A stretch of DNA of 40,170 nt, taken from positions 68,148-108,317 of the forward strand of contig CAJTOU010000001.1 in NCBI GenBank assembly GCA_910577835.1. Reading direction: 5' to 3'. Positions 7,633 through 14,883 of this stretch are shown in pieces. Every line of letters starts with the position of its first letter. Position 1 is the stretch's first letter. The DNA is from an uncultured Lachnospiraceae bacterium. Its GTDB lineage: Bacteria; Bacillota_A; Clostridia; Lachnospirales; Lachnospiraceae. A program made the position numbers and the translations under genes. Below the pieces are notes generated by a model. The model ran no database searches, was not told the origin of the DNA, and worked only from the letters and a program-made list of their open reading frames with translations.

Positions 7633-7918
7633 TCCGATTGCTTTCTATATTATTAATAAATTTTACCTCCCGAATATAATCAGCCGTTGATTCATAATCA
7701 TCAGACATATACTCTTCTGCAATCGACCAAAGAGTATCGCCCGACTGTATTTCAATCGACTTAAAATATTTATATTTGGGAGCAGCTCCTCCATCCACCT
7801 TTACAGATACAAACAAAATCAACAGCAAAAGCACCGAACTGAAGGTCAGCAGCAAAATAATGCATTTATTCCTTAAATAATCAATCATATCAATTTTACA
7901 TAAGCGGTTTCTTATCAT
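7580..7918 (-). CDS. YneA-like membrane LysM protein, putative SOS cell-division suppressor
   Basis: A 112-residue protein with a basic N-terminus, one membrane helix (about 18-40) and an extracellular LysM domain (about 54-106, with IQSGDTLWSIAEEY and TTGNYLTVP). LysM domains bind peptidoglycan. Size, topology and divergent position next to lexA match Bacillus YneA and Staphylococcus SosA, which delay division during the SOS response. This function is inferred from context; identity outside LysM was not tested. AGGAGG (plus-strand 7927-7932) lies 8 bases before the ATG. Its promoter carries a LexA-type box in the spacer, supporting SOS control. The last 53 bp overlap the convergent ttcA-like gene. 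Confidence 0.8.
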   Translation of the reverse strand: MIRNRLCKIDMIDYLRNKCIILLLTFSSVLLLLILFVSVKVDGGAAPKYKYFKSIEIQSGDTLWSIAEEYMSDDYESTADYIREVKFINNIESNRITTGNYLTVPYYSFQKH

Positions 7919-8059
7919 AATGTATTCCTCCTGTGAAATAAAATTTTTAATTTTTTTGTATAAATTCAGTGAATACTCTCAATCCTCCTCAGTTATCAAC
8001 CCTTAACTGGTTGCATATGATATCATGATTTTAAGGCCTTAAATCATTCTATGGAATAA

Positions 8060-8088
8060 ATTATAATCTCCAAACTAAAGTTTGTCAA
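8060..8088 (-). promoter_or_regulatory. Consensus promoter of the LysM (YneA-like) gene
   Basis: Read on the minus strand, TTGACA (plus-strand 8083-8088) and TATAAT (8060-8065) are separated by 17 bp, a perfect sigma-A promoter. The spacer contains the box at 8071-8084. The transcript would start near 8053, leaving an untranslated leader of about 135 nt with an imperfect hairpin around TTTAAGGCCTTAAA (about 8025-8047). Confidence 0.88.
8071..8084. promoter_or_regulatory. LexA-type operator (LysM side)
   Basis: CAAACTAAAGTTTG is a perfect CAAAC-N4-GTTTG palindrome between the -35 and -10 boxes of the LysM gene promoter. It resembles the Firmicutes LexA box (CGAAC-N4-GTTCG type) with A/T replacing G/C at the second position of each arm, and matches the sister box near lexA. 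Confidence 0.7.
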
Positions 8089-8111
8089 CGGGAACAGTGA
8101 ACAAACTTTCA

Positions 8112-8125
8112 CAAACAAGCGTTTG
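8112..8125. promoter_or_regulatory. LexA-type operator (lexA side)
   Basis: CAAACAAGCGTTTG shares the CAAAC-N4-GTTTG arms with the box at 8071-8084 and fits the Firmicutes LexA box at all but one arm position (CGAACRNRYGTTYG). It overlaps the lexA -35 element, which would give autorepression. Confidence 0.75.
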
Positions 8126-8151
8126 CAATTTTAAAAATTATATGTTATAAT
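8123..8151 (+). promoter_or_regulatory. lexA promoter
   Basis: TTGCAA (8123-8128) and TATAAT (8146-8151) are 17 bp apart. The -35 box overlaps the LexA-type box at 8112-8125. The leader to the ATG at 8265 is about 105 nt and carries the hairpin GCACAC-ATCA-GTGTGC (8189-8204). Confidence 0.85.
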
Positions 8152-8188
8152 GTTATTAAACGAAGCAAAGCGTAGTTTAATGACCTGC

Positions 8189-8204
8189 GCACACATCAGT
8201 GTGC
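8189..8204 (+). other. Hairpin in the lexA mRNA leader
   Basis: GCACAC (8189-8194), loop ATCA, GTGTGC (8199-8204), with flanking AATGA/TCATT able to extend it. No T run follows, so it is not a terminator. GAAGCA (8162-8167) could compete by pairing with TGCTTC (8202-8207), giving an alternative fold. Any regulatory role is unproven. Confidence 0.45.
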
Positions 8205-8264
8205 TTCATTATGGTATAATAAATACAGCACTAAAAAATTAATTATATTAAGGAGTGAAATACT

Positions 8265-8900
8265 ATGTCAAACGAAAAATTATCAGCAAAACAGGAAGAA
8301 ATACTTGATTTTATTAAACAGGAAATTCTTACAAAGGGATATCCGCCTTCAGTGAGAGAGATAGGTGAAGCCGTAAATTTGAAATCCACTTCTTCTGTTC
8401 ATGCTCATCTTGAATCACTGGAGAAAAAAGGATATATCAGAAAAGACCCTACCAAGCCGAGAACCATTGAAGTTGTTGACGACAGTTTTAACCTTTTAAG
8501 AAGCGAGGTTATCAGTCTGCCGATTATCGGAAAGGTGGCTGCCGGTATGCCTTTGTTTGCGGAAGAAAATATTACAGGATACTTCCCGATTGCCGCAGAA
8601 TTTATTCATAAAGGTAAATTTTTTGTACTTGCGGTACAGGGAAACAGCATGATGAACATCGGTATTTATGATGGCGATTATATTATTGTAGAAAGCAAAA
8701 ATACTGCTAACAATGGTGAAGTTGTTGTTGCACTCGTTGAGGACGACAACTCAATGGAGCCTTCCGCTACGGTAAAAACTTTTTACAGAGAAGATGACTA
8801 CATTCGTCTCCAGCCGGAAAACGATACGATGGAGCCGATTATTGTAAATGATTGCGAAATTATCGGAAAAGTAATAGGCGTATACCGTTCTATGGAGTAA
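8265..8900 (+). CDS. lexA: SOS repressor LexA
   Basis: A 211-residue SOS repressor. An N-terminal winged helix-turn-helix (about 6-70, with YPPSVREIGEAVNLKSTSSV) is followed by the S24 autoprotease domain. The self-cleavage site is A93-G94 in VAAGMP, the catalytic serine is S128 in QGNSMM and the lysine is K171 in ATVKTFYRE. A few extra residues (NSMEPS) precede the lysine compared with Bacillus LexA; this does not remove any catalytic residue. The ATG at 8265 follows AAGGAGTG. It is divergent from the LysM gene, with two shared-type boxes between them, and is therefore probably autoregulated and RecA-responsive. Confidence 0.96.
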   Translation: MSNEKLSAKQEEILDFIKQEILTKGYPPSVREIGEAVNLKSTSSVHAHLESLEKKGYIRKDPTKPRTIEVVDDSFNLLRSEVISLPIIGKVAAGMPLFAEENITGYFPIAAEFIHKGKFFVLAVQGNSMMNIGIYDGDYIIVESKNTANNGEVVVALVEDDNSMEPSATVKTFYREDDYIRLQPENDTMEPIIVNDCEIIGKVIGVYRSME

Positions 8901-8949
8901 ATTTAACAATAACAGTTTTTTAAGCAACAGTGATTACATTCAGTATAAT

Positions 8950-9058
8950 AAAAGATGAAGTGTTGTAAAAACGATTCAAACTATAAAGATATAGATACAA
9001 ACTATGTTTTCTATCTCTACTTTGTAGCTGAAATTATTTTGCAACACTCCATTTTTTC
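8950..9058. terminator. Long imperfect hairpin between convergent lexA and rsfS
   Basis: AGTGTTGTAAAA (8959-8970) pairs with TTTTGCAACACT (9037-9048), with one G-U pair. Inner segments pair imperfectly (AAAGATATAGATA region with TATCTCTACTTT region). AAAAGATG before and CATTTTTT after extend the stem. The plus-strand side ends in a T tract and the minus-strand side also ends T-rich, so it can serve both convergent genes. Its length (about 108 bp) is larger than a simple terminator and could reflect a small repeat-derived element. Confidence 0.55.
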
Positions 9059-9128
9059 TGCTTTATTCTCTTTATTCGTTTAATAGAAACTCTTATAACC
9101 GCAATATTCTATTTCAATATTTTGCATT

Positions 9129-9479
9129 TTAAATATTCTCAATTTCAACACTTTTTCCATCCCGCCAGATTCTTTCCAAATCATAAAATAATCTATCTTC
9201 ATGATTGAAAATATGCACAATAATATCATTAAAATCCAGCAATATCCAATTTCCAGAATGATATCCTTCTGTCTGTCTTGGCTGCACTCCATTTTCGGCA
9301 AGTTTTTCACATACATTGTCAGCCATTGCCTGCACCTGCTTTTCGTTTGCTCCGCTGGCAATAATAAAATAATCCGCTAACACAGAAATATTGCTGATAT
9401 CAATAATTTTTGGATTGATTGCCTTTTTGTCTGTTAATGCGTCATAGGCAATTTTTACCATTTCCTTTATATCGGACAT
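9129..9479 (-). CDS. rsfS: Ribosomal silencing factor RsfS
   Basis: RsfS (Iojap/YbeB family) binds ribosomal protein L14 on the 50S subunit and blocks subunit joining during starvation. The 116-residue length is normal. Typical stretches are SVLADYFIIASGANEKQVQAM and the GNWILLDFNDIIVHIF region near residues 80-95. AAGGAG precedes the ATG at 9479. It is the last gene of the rplU-to-rsfS block and starts 4 bp downstream of yqeK, implying coupling. Convergent with lexA, separated by the long hairpin at 8950-9058. Confidence 0.95.
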   Translation of the reverse strand: MSDIKEMVKIAYDALTDKKAINPKIIDISNISVLADYFIIASGANEKQVQAMADNVCEKLAENGVQPRQTEGYHSGNWILLDFNDIIVHIFNHEDRLFYDLERIWRDGKSVEIENI

Positions 9480-9483
9480 ATTA

Positions 9484-10101
9484 CTACTCCTTCTTTTTTA
9501 TTTTTGAATCATGAATTTCTTTATAAAATTCATATGTTTCCCTTGTTATGTTATCAATAGATGCTGTTCCTTTCTGTTCCAGATAATCAAGTGTATTTCT
9601 GGTGATTTCATAAACAGCCTCGTCGATATCCTCAAATGCCAGCCGGCGCAAATCATCAAGATTCGGCGCTTTGTCGCGCCCGGGTTCAATATAATCGGCT
9701 ACAAATACAATTTTTTCCAGCAAAGTCATATTCGGCCGTCCCGTAGTATGCCATATAATTGCAGATAAAATTGCAGCGTTTTTAATTTTGTATTTGTGCT
9801 CACAGAAATATGCTCCCAGTTTTCCATGAAGAAGATATGGGTCCTTTTCTTCAGTTTCGGAAATTTCAAGCTGATATTGTTTGCACAGCTTCAGCATTTC
9901 AGAGGCATACATATGTTTTCCCTTCGCACAGTCATGCATTAATCCTGCCACCTCAGCATCATAAAGTTCGGCATGATAACGCATAGCCAGAGCTGCCGAT
10001 ATATATTCAACGCCAAGTGTATGCTCATATCTTGATTTTGTCAGCTTCTTTTTTAAATGTTTCCTCAGTTTTCTGAGTTTTTCTTTTCTGTCTTTACTCA
10101 T
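9484..10101 (-). CDS. yqeK: YqeK-type HD domain hydrolase (Ap4A-degrading)
   Basis: A 205-residue HD-domain phosphohydrolase. YqeK proteins cleave symmetric diadenosine tetraphosphate to two ADP. The metal-binding residues include the H in RYEHTLGV (residue 26), HD in LMHDCAKG (about 55-56), the H in LLHGKLGA (about 92), and H and D in AIIWHTTG and VFVADYIEPGRD. A lysine-rich N-terminus precedes the domain. The gene lies between nadD and rsfS, its standard place in Firmicutes. AGAGAGG precedes the ATG at 10101, and the stop lies 4 bp before the rsfS start. Confidence 0.93.
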   Translation of the reverse strand: MSKDRKEKLRKLRKHLKKKLTKSRYEHTLGVEYISAALAMRYHAELYDAEVAGLMHDCAKGKHMYASEMLKLCKQYQLEISETEEKDPYLLHGKLGAYFCEHKYKIKNAAILSAIIWHTTGRPNMTLLEKIVFVADYIEPGRDKAPNLDDLRRLAFEDIDEAVYEITRNTLDYLEQKGTASIDNITRETYEFYKEIHDSKIKKKE

Positions 10102-10116
10102 AAATACTGCCTCTCT

Positions 10117-10737
10117 TTAAATAGAATAAAGTTTATGCTCTTTTATATATTTATATACTCTTTCATTCACCATAGAAGAAATATCCCTGTCCTGCCGTAC
10201 CAAGTTTCGTATTTCAGTAGAAGAATATGAAATATCTTCCAAGATGACCTTTCGTATATCTGCCTTTGGAAAAATCTGTTTTAAACAAAAGATTTGATTA
10301 TCCAGCTTTTTTCCTTGAAGAGAATTTCTTCCAGAAGCAAGAATTACAGCCTTTTGAAGAATAATCTCCGGTTTATGCCAGTTTTTTATATGCTCCAGAG
10401 AATCCCCGCCAAGAATGAAATAGTATTCTGTTTCTGGATTCTGCTCTGTTAAAAGTGTCAATGTATCTGATGTATAAATATATCCTGTTCTTTGCAGTTC
10501 AAAATCACTGTACTCCATAAAATCATATTTCTCAATAGCCAGCTTTACCATTTCCGACCTTACAGTGGCATCCAGAATATCTGTATTTGACTTGTGTGGA
10601 GGAGTCTTTGAAACCATTACCAGTATTTTATCCAGAGAAAACTGTTTATAGGCCGCCTTTCCCAGAGAGATATGGGCATTGTGAATCGGATTAAAGGTGC
10701 CTCCAAGAATTCCTATTTTATACTTTTTATTTTGCAT
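10117..10737 (-). CDS. nadD: Nicotinate-nucleotide adenylyltransferase
   Basis: Adenylates nicotinate mononucleotide to deamido-NAD in NAD synthesis. The 206-residue protein has the nucleotidyltransferase signature GGTFNPIHNAH (12-22), the FILGGDSLEHIKNWHK region and the C-terminal SSTEIR motif (172-177). The ATG at 10737 overlaps the yhbY stop by 11 bp, so its translation is probably coupled to yhbY. The binding site is otherwise weak. Upstream yhbY and downstream yqeK are its usual partners. Confidence 0.95.
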   Translation of the reverse strand: MQNKKYKIGILGGTFNPIHNAHISLGKAAYKQFSLDKILVMVSKTPPHKSNTDILDATVRSEMVKLAIEKYDFMEYSDFELQRTGYIYTSDTLTLLTEQNPETEYYFILGGDSLEHIKNWHKPEIILQKAVILASGRNSLQGKKLDNQIFCLKQIFPKADIRKVILEDISYSSTEIRNLVRQDRDISSMVNERVYKYIKEHKLYSI

Positions 10738-11011
10738 ATTTCGAATTTTCTTTCGCTTCTTTAAACAAAATAATTTTTCTGCCGATTACCTGAATTACTT
10801 CCGAATGAGTGCGGTCTGCAAGTGTTTCTGCTATCTCGCGGATATCATACATACAATTTTTTAAAATGTTTAATTTTATTAATTCCCTTGCCTCCAGCGC
10901 TTCCTGTACACTTTGTGTGATTTCAGGAGTAACTCCGGACTTTCCGATATGCAGAATCGTATCCAGCGTCATGGCACACCCTTTTAAATATGCCCGTCTT
11001 TTACTTGTCAT
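10727..11011 (-). CDS. yhbY: YhbY/CRS1-type RNA-binding protein
   Basis: A 94-residue CRM-domain protein that binds RNA and associates with pre-50S particles in other bacteria. The conserved start MTSKRRAYLKG, the IGKSGVTPEI loop (GxxG equivalent) and the C-terminal RTHSEVIQVIGRKIILFKE are visible. AAAGGA precedes the ATG at 11011. It sits between obgE and nadD, as usual, and overlaps nadD by 11 bp. Confidence 0.93.
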   Translation of the reverse strand: MTSKRRAYLKGCAMTLDTILHIGKSGVTPEITQSVQEALEARELIKLNILKNCMYDIREIAETLADRTHSEVIQVIGRKIILFKEAKENSKYAK

Positions 11012-11091
11012 AATATTTATAATCCTTTCTGCCTCTGCTGTATCATTTTATTGGCAATCATGGTTATGTTATCTATAATATTTAATAATTA

Positions 11092-12384
11092 TTATTTATA
11101 ATATTCAAATTCATGCCCATAAATCCTGACTGTATCTCCGTCTTTAATTCCAAGCTCCTCAAGCTGTTCTAAAATTCCGTTTTCTTTCATAAAATTCTGG
11201 AAAAATAAAAATCCTTTTTCCGATTCCAGATTTGTATATCCAAGCATTTTTTCAATGCGTGGTCCTTCGATGATAAATACATCTTCTTCCTCTTCATCTT
11301 TTGCCACTGTAAATGGCTCTGATGGATTGTCATAATAGATATTCGGGTCAAATTCCTTTTCATATATCATCGGTTTGGAATCCATAGTTTTTAAAAGCTC
11401 ATTGACTGCATATAAAAGCTCTTTTACACCCTTACCACTTACTGCTGAAATTGGATATACCAGAATTCCCTTTGGTTCAAATTCTTCTTTGATTAAATCA
11501 ATATAAGTCATATCATTATCATACAAAGCATCAATTTTATTTGCAGCAATAATCTGAGGTTTGTTTAAAAGTTCAGGATTATAGGATTTCAATTCTTCAT
11601 TAATTTGGTTAATATCATTTACAGGGTCACGTCCCTCAACGGAAGCTGCGTCTACCATATGAATAATCACTTTTGTTCTTTCAATATGTTTTAAAAATTC
11701 ATATCCAAGACCAATCCCCTGACTTGCGCCCTCGATTAATCCCGGAATATCGGCAATCACAAAACCATTGCTTTCATCTAAATCTACTACGCCAAGATTT
11801 GGATTCAGGGTAGTAAAATGATAATTTGCAATTTTAGGCTTGGCATTTGTCACTCTTGAAAGAAACGTAGATTTTCCAACATTTGGAAATCCCACAAGTC
11901 CTACATCTGCAATTACTTTAAGCTCCAGCCGCACCCACAATTCCTTTGACGGAGTTCCGGGTTTTGCATACTTCGGAACCTGCATGGTGGCAGTTGCAAA
12001 ATGCTGATTGCCCTTACCTCCTCTGCCTCCCTTTAGAATCACTTCTCTCCTGTTACTGCCCGACATATCTGAGATAATCTTTCCGGTTTCATCGTCTTTA
12101 ATAATTGTACCCTCTGGAACCTTAATTACAAGGTCCTGCCCGTTTTTTCCATGCTGATTGCTTTTGCCGCCCTCTGCTCCTGGTTCTGCCATATATTTTT
12201 TGACATGACGAAAGTCTGTCAGGGTATTTAATCCCTCATCTACTTCAAAAATAATATCTCCGCCGTTGCCGCCGTCTCCGCCGTCAGGGCCGCCGTTCGG
12301 GACAAACAGCTCTCTTCGGAAGCTGATATGCCCGTCTCCACCTTTTCCCGATTTTATAAAAATTCTCGCACTGTCTGCGAACAT
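11092..12384 (-). CDS. obgE: GTPase ObgE/CgtA
   Basis: Essential GTPase for late 50S assembly and stress signalling. I chose the ATG at 12384 (430 residues, MFADSARIFIKSGKGG) because AGGAGG at 12392-12397 is 7 bases away; the in-frame ATG at 12390 is only 1 base from it. The glycine-rich Obg domain covers about 1-155. The G domain has G1 GFPNVGKST (165-173), G3 DIPG (212-215) and G4 NKID (282-285). A C-terminal OCT domain covers about 345-430. A terminator-like hairpin at 12405-12440 separates it from rpmA, so it receives partial read-through or has its own promoter. Confidence 0.97.
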   Translation of the reverse strand: MFADSARIFIKSGKGGDGHISFRRELFVPNGGPDGGDGGNGGDIIFEVDEGLNTLTDFRHVKKYMAEPGAEGGKSNQHGKNGQDLVIKVPEGTIIKDDETGKIISDMSGSNRREVILKGGRGGKGNQHFATATMQVPKYAKPGTPSKELWVRLELKVIADVGLVGFPNVGKSTFLSRVTNAKPKIANYHFTTLNPNLGVVDLDESNGFVIADIPGLIEGASQGIGLGYEFLKHIERTKVIIHMVDAASVEGRDPVNDINQINEELKSYNPELLNKPQIIAANKIDALYDNDMTYIDLIKEEFEPKGILVYPISAVSGKGVKELLYAVNELLKTMDSKPMIYEKEFDPNIYYDNPSEPFTVAKDEEEEDVFIIEGPRIEKMLGYTNLESEKGFLFFQNFMKENGILEQLEELGIKDGDTVRIYGHEFEYYK

Positions 12385-12404
12385 AATCATGCCTCCTGTT
12401 GTTC

Positions 12405-12440
12405 AAAAAGGGGCCTCAATCCAAATTACGATTGAAGCCC
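12405..12440 (-). terminator. Rho-independent terminator after rpmA
   Basis: On the minus strand GGGCTTCAATC pairs with GATTGAGGCCC (one G-U pair, 8-nt loop) and CTTTTT follows. It lies 24 bp after the rpmA stop and directly before the obgE binding site. It would raise ribosomal protein mRNA over downstream obgE mRNA. Confidence 0.85.
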
Positions 12441-12463
12441 GTTAATGCAATATATACTGCTGA

Positions 12464-12748
12464 TTATTCAGCTACAGGGTAGATAGAAACCTGTTTCTTA
12501 TCTCTGCCCTTTCTCTCAAACCGAACAATACCATCTACCAGCGCAAACAATGTATCGTCTCCGCCTCTGCCTACGTTGACACCCGGATGAATATGTGTTC
12601 CGCGCTGTCTGTAAAGAATATTTCCAGCTTTTACAAACTGCCCGTCGGCTCTTTTGGCGCCTAATCTCTTTGATTCTGAATCTCTGCCGTTCTTTGTAGA
12701 ACCAACACCCTTTTTATGAGCAAATAACTGAAGGTTCATTTTTAACAT
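12464..12748 (-). CDS. rpmA: Ribosomal protein L27 with Prp-cleaved N-terminus
   Basis: A 94-residue 50S protein near the peptidyl transferase centre. It starts MLKMNLQLFA, matching the Firmicutes N-terminal extension that is cut between F9 and A10 by the protease Prp, encoded immediately upstream. The mature start AHKKGVGSTKNGRDS is typical L27. AGGAGGTG precedes the ATG at 12748. It starts 5 bp after the prp stop, an arrangement that keeps protease and substrate together. Confidence 0.97.
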   Translation of the reverse strand: MLKMNLQLFAHKKGVGSTKNGRDSESKRLGAKRADGQFVKAGNILYRQRGTHIHPGVNVGRGGDDTLFALVDGIVRFERKGRDKKQVSIYPVAE

Positions 12749-12753
12749 GGGAA

Positions 12754-13086
12754 TTACACCTCCTCAATAGATATCTTAATATAAGTATGGTCTGTATAGT
12801 CATGTTCTATCCCTCTTAATCCAAGAAGGAGCGAATCAACTAATAAAGCTGATTCAGCGCTGATTTTTTCAGGAAAGCTGCAGGTCAGCATACCTGTCTT
12901 TTCATCCACAGAAGCTTCAAATTTGTCCTCTGTAAAAGCTTCGATAGAATTTACCGTATTAATAGACAATGTTGATACAGCGGCACAGATAATATCTTTG
13001 CCAGAATCCGCATATCCCGCATGGCCGGATATGGAAAAACCTCTGTAATATGCGTCTGAATCTTTAAAAAAAACAGCTTTTATCAT
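12754..13086 (-). CDS. prp: Ribosomal-processing cysteine protease Prp
   Basis: The YsxB/Prp family protease that removes the N-terminal extension of L27 before ribosome assembly. It is 110 residues, normal for the family. The catalytic pair is H22 in SGHAGYADSGKD and C34 in IICAAVSTL. It lies between rplU and rpmA as in other Firmicutes. The ATG at 13086 lies 17 bp after the rplU stop with only a weak binding site (TAAG/AAGTTT), so translation is perhaps low or coupled. Confidence 0.96.
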   Translation of the reverse strand: MIKAVFFKDSDAYYRGFSISGHAGYADSGKDIICAAVSTLSINTVNSIEAFTEDKFEASVDEKTGMLTCSFPEKISAESALLVDSLLLGLRGIEHDYTDHTYIKISIEEV

Positions 13087-13103
13087 AATAAACTTTATTA
13101 AAC

Positions 13104-13412
13104 TTAAGCGTTAATTTTTGTGATTTTAACTGCTGTAAGCTGCTGTCTGTGGCCTTTTTTCTTATGATAGCCGGTCTTTCTCTTGAACTTGTAAACGATG
13201 ACTTTCTTGGACTTTATATTGTCAATTACATCCGCTTCAACGGTTGCATTCTCAACAAATGGAGCTCCGATTTTCATTTCATCGCCGCTGACAAGGAGAA
13301 CCTGATTAAAGGTATAAGTCTCTCCAGCCTCCACACCAAGTTTTTCTACTCTGATAACATCGCCTTCGGAAACCTTATACTGTTTTCCGCCTGTTGCTAT
13401 TACTGCGTACAT
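13104..13412 (-). CDS. rplU: Ribosomal protein L21
   Basis: A 102-residue 50S protein. MYAVIATGGKQYKV at the N-terminus and the basic C-terminal FKRKTGYHKKKGHRQ stretch are diagnostic. The frame stays open upstream to 13499, but the ATG at 13412 with AGGAGGTG just ahead is the true start; the upstream part belongs to the L21 leader. It opens the rplU-prp-rpmA operon under its own promoter (13543-13571). Confidence 0.97.
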   Translation of the reverse strand: MYAVIATGGKQYKVSEGDVIRVEKLGVEAGETYTFNQVLLVSGDEMKIGAPFVENATVEADVIDNIKSKKVIVYKFKRKTGYHKKKGHRQQLTAVKITKINA

Positions 13413-13536
13413 GTGTACACCTCCTCTTAAATATTCAATAATTTTATTGAACAATACTCGCTGGTTTTGGCGGCATTGCTGCGCTTTCAGCCGAACCATG
13501 CGGCACCGTAAGCCTGTTTAATACTCAAACAGACAC
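13413..13536 (-). ncRNA. L21 leader RNA (autoregulatory 5' UTR)
   Basis: The transcript from the promoter at 13543-13571 has a leader of about 124 nt before rplU. It contains GGTGCCGCATGG, CGGCTGAAAGCGCAGC and AATGCCGCCAAAACCAGCG, which fit the structured L21 leader found before rplU in Firmicutes. Complementary pieces such as CAATAATTTTATTG near the ribosome binding site support folding. In other species this leader is thought to bind L21 and repress the operon. I identify it from position and motif memory; a covariance model would settle it. Confidence 0.72.
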
Positions 13537-13542
13537 TAAAAT

Positions 13543-13571
13543 AGTGTACTACCGGAAAGTGGAAATGTCAA
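13543..13571 (-). promoter_or_regulatory. rplU operon promoter
   Basis: On the minus strand TTGACA (plus-strand 13566-13571) and TACACT (13543-13548) are 17 bp apart. The start point would be near 13536. The remaining gap up to 13714 is AT-rich; the only other structure I see is a small AAAGC-AATA-GCTTT hairpin at the stop codon of the upstream minus-strand gene (13715). Confidence 0.85.
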
Positions 13572-13714
13572 GTAAAAATTGTTTTAATTTGTGGTTTTTA
13601 TTGACAGAATTTTTTAATCATCCTATATTGCTGCAGGGTCCTACCTATAATCATGATAATACAATATCCAGTCCTGTGATAATACATATTTTAGGTTTTA
13701 ATAAAGCTATTGCT

Positions 13715-14869
13715 TTACCCTAAGTTTTTTCGAAACCGATGAAACCTTGTTATTATCCCGATTATACACAAGCAAATTATCGCCCATCCAACAATTTGCA
13801 TAAAAAACATCAGTGTCAATATACTTCCATATGCCACAGCGACGTTTTCCCAAAATGGATAAATAACCTCATCTGCCTTCATCGTATTCAGTCCAAAATT
13901 TTTCAGGTTTTCCCACTTTTTTTCAATAGAATACCTGTCAGAATTTTCAATAATTGTTATCTCTCTGTCAGAATCTTCCCCTGACAACACCAAAGCCATT
14001 TTTGCCGTTCCATCTGTATTAACAGCTCCGTCTTGTGTTTCCGGCTGAAAATAATTCTTAACATAATTATAAGCATAATGCTCTACCGAATTTTCCATAA
14101 TCACTTCATAACAGGTGACAGCCGCATCTTTATTATACTTTTTAAGCACTTCATAAGACACATAAAAAGTAATCTCTCCATTTCCCGCAGCCTTATTCGG
14201 CCAGCCTTTTGGCTGTTTATAAACACCTGCAATCACATGAGGTTCCCCATTAATATATGCATACATTCCTGCAACATCACTCGAACCAAACAGTCTCCAT
14301 GCAGCTTCTTCGTCAAGAAGAATATAATCCTTCATTACATTTTTTGTATTAATATAACCTCCGCTTAAAAGTTGCAATGGATGGAACAAAAAGAAATTGT
14401 TTCCCACGCCGTAAGCAGTTCCCTTCACCGAAGTATTTCCATTCATTACTGTAAGTGTGCCTTTTCCAGAGTAAGCGTCTGTCCATTTTATCTCCTCCTC
14501 TTCCTCAGAAGTTTTCAGCGTTGTATTCATCTCATGTTCAAAACGCATAAGTTCATCTGTGCTAAACCCATCTGCGCGGCTGGTGTAGCACGATACCTGC
14601 GCATAATTCTTTCCTCCCCATTCAAGATAAGAGCTCTGGTCAGGCACATTTCCAGCAATAGAAGAAGAAATCAGTCCAAGAATCAGAATCAGCGCCAGAG
14701 ATACAACCAATACCACACCCGATTTGATAAATTTTCTCCGGTTTCCCGCAGCACATTCTCCAAGCTGTGCCAAAAATCTTTTGATATTGTGCCACAGCTT
14801 CTTGACTTTCTTTGCAACGTACTCCTGAATCCTCCTGATAATATCTTTTCTCCAAATTCTTTTTCTCAA
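13715..14869 (-). CDS. Membrane protein with MacB-type extracellular core and partial FtsX region
   Basis: The start is the TTG at 14869 (384 residues), because AGAGAGGTGG lies just upstream; a GTG at 14878 is too close to it. The basic cytoplasmic N-terminus (about 1-48) is followed by a membrane helix (about 49-75). A large extracellular region (about 76-335) resembles the MacB periplasmic core domain, with GVGNNFFLFHPLQLLSGGY, ILLDEEAAWRLFGSSDVAGM and HVIAGVYKQP. One long hydrophobic segment (about 338-372) follows. A complete MacB/FtsX permease has four helices; helices three and four are missing and no ATPase is nearby. The operon partner just upstream is an HlyD/MacA-like adaptor whose stop codon is 14 bp away. 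The domain is fairly clear; the function is unknown. Confidence 0.7.
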   Translation of the reverse strand: MRKRIWRKDIIRRIQEYVAKKVKKLWHNIKRFLAQLGECAAGNRRKFIKSGVVLVVSLALILILGLISSSIAGNVPDQSSYLEWGGKNYAQVSCYTSRADGFSTDELMRFEHEMNTTLKTSEEEEEIKWTDAYSGKGTLTVMNGNTSVKGTAYGVGNNFFLFHPLQLLSGGYINTKNVMKDYILLDEEAAWRLFGSSDVAGMYAYINGEPHVIAGVYKQPKGWPNKAAGNGEITFYVSYEVLKKYNKDAAVTCYEVIMENSVEHYAYNYVKNYFQPETQDGAVNTDGTAKMALVLSGEDSDREITIIENSDRYSIEKKWENLKNFGLNTMKADEVIYPFWENVAVAYGSILTLMFFMQIVGWAIICLCIIGIITRFHRFRKNLG

Positions 14870-14883
14870 AGATACCACCTCTC

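Noticed and set aside
8099..8110. GAACAAACTTTC as a third LexA box
   Set aside because: One arm deviates from GTTC and it is not a palindrome like the two neighbours; perhaps a half site only.
8215..8220. Second TATAAT before lexA as an extra promoter
   Set aside because: No -35-like sequence at 16-18 bp upstream, while the promoter at 8123-8151 is excellent.
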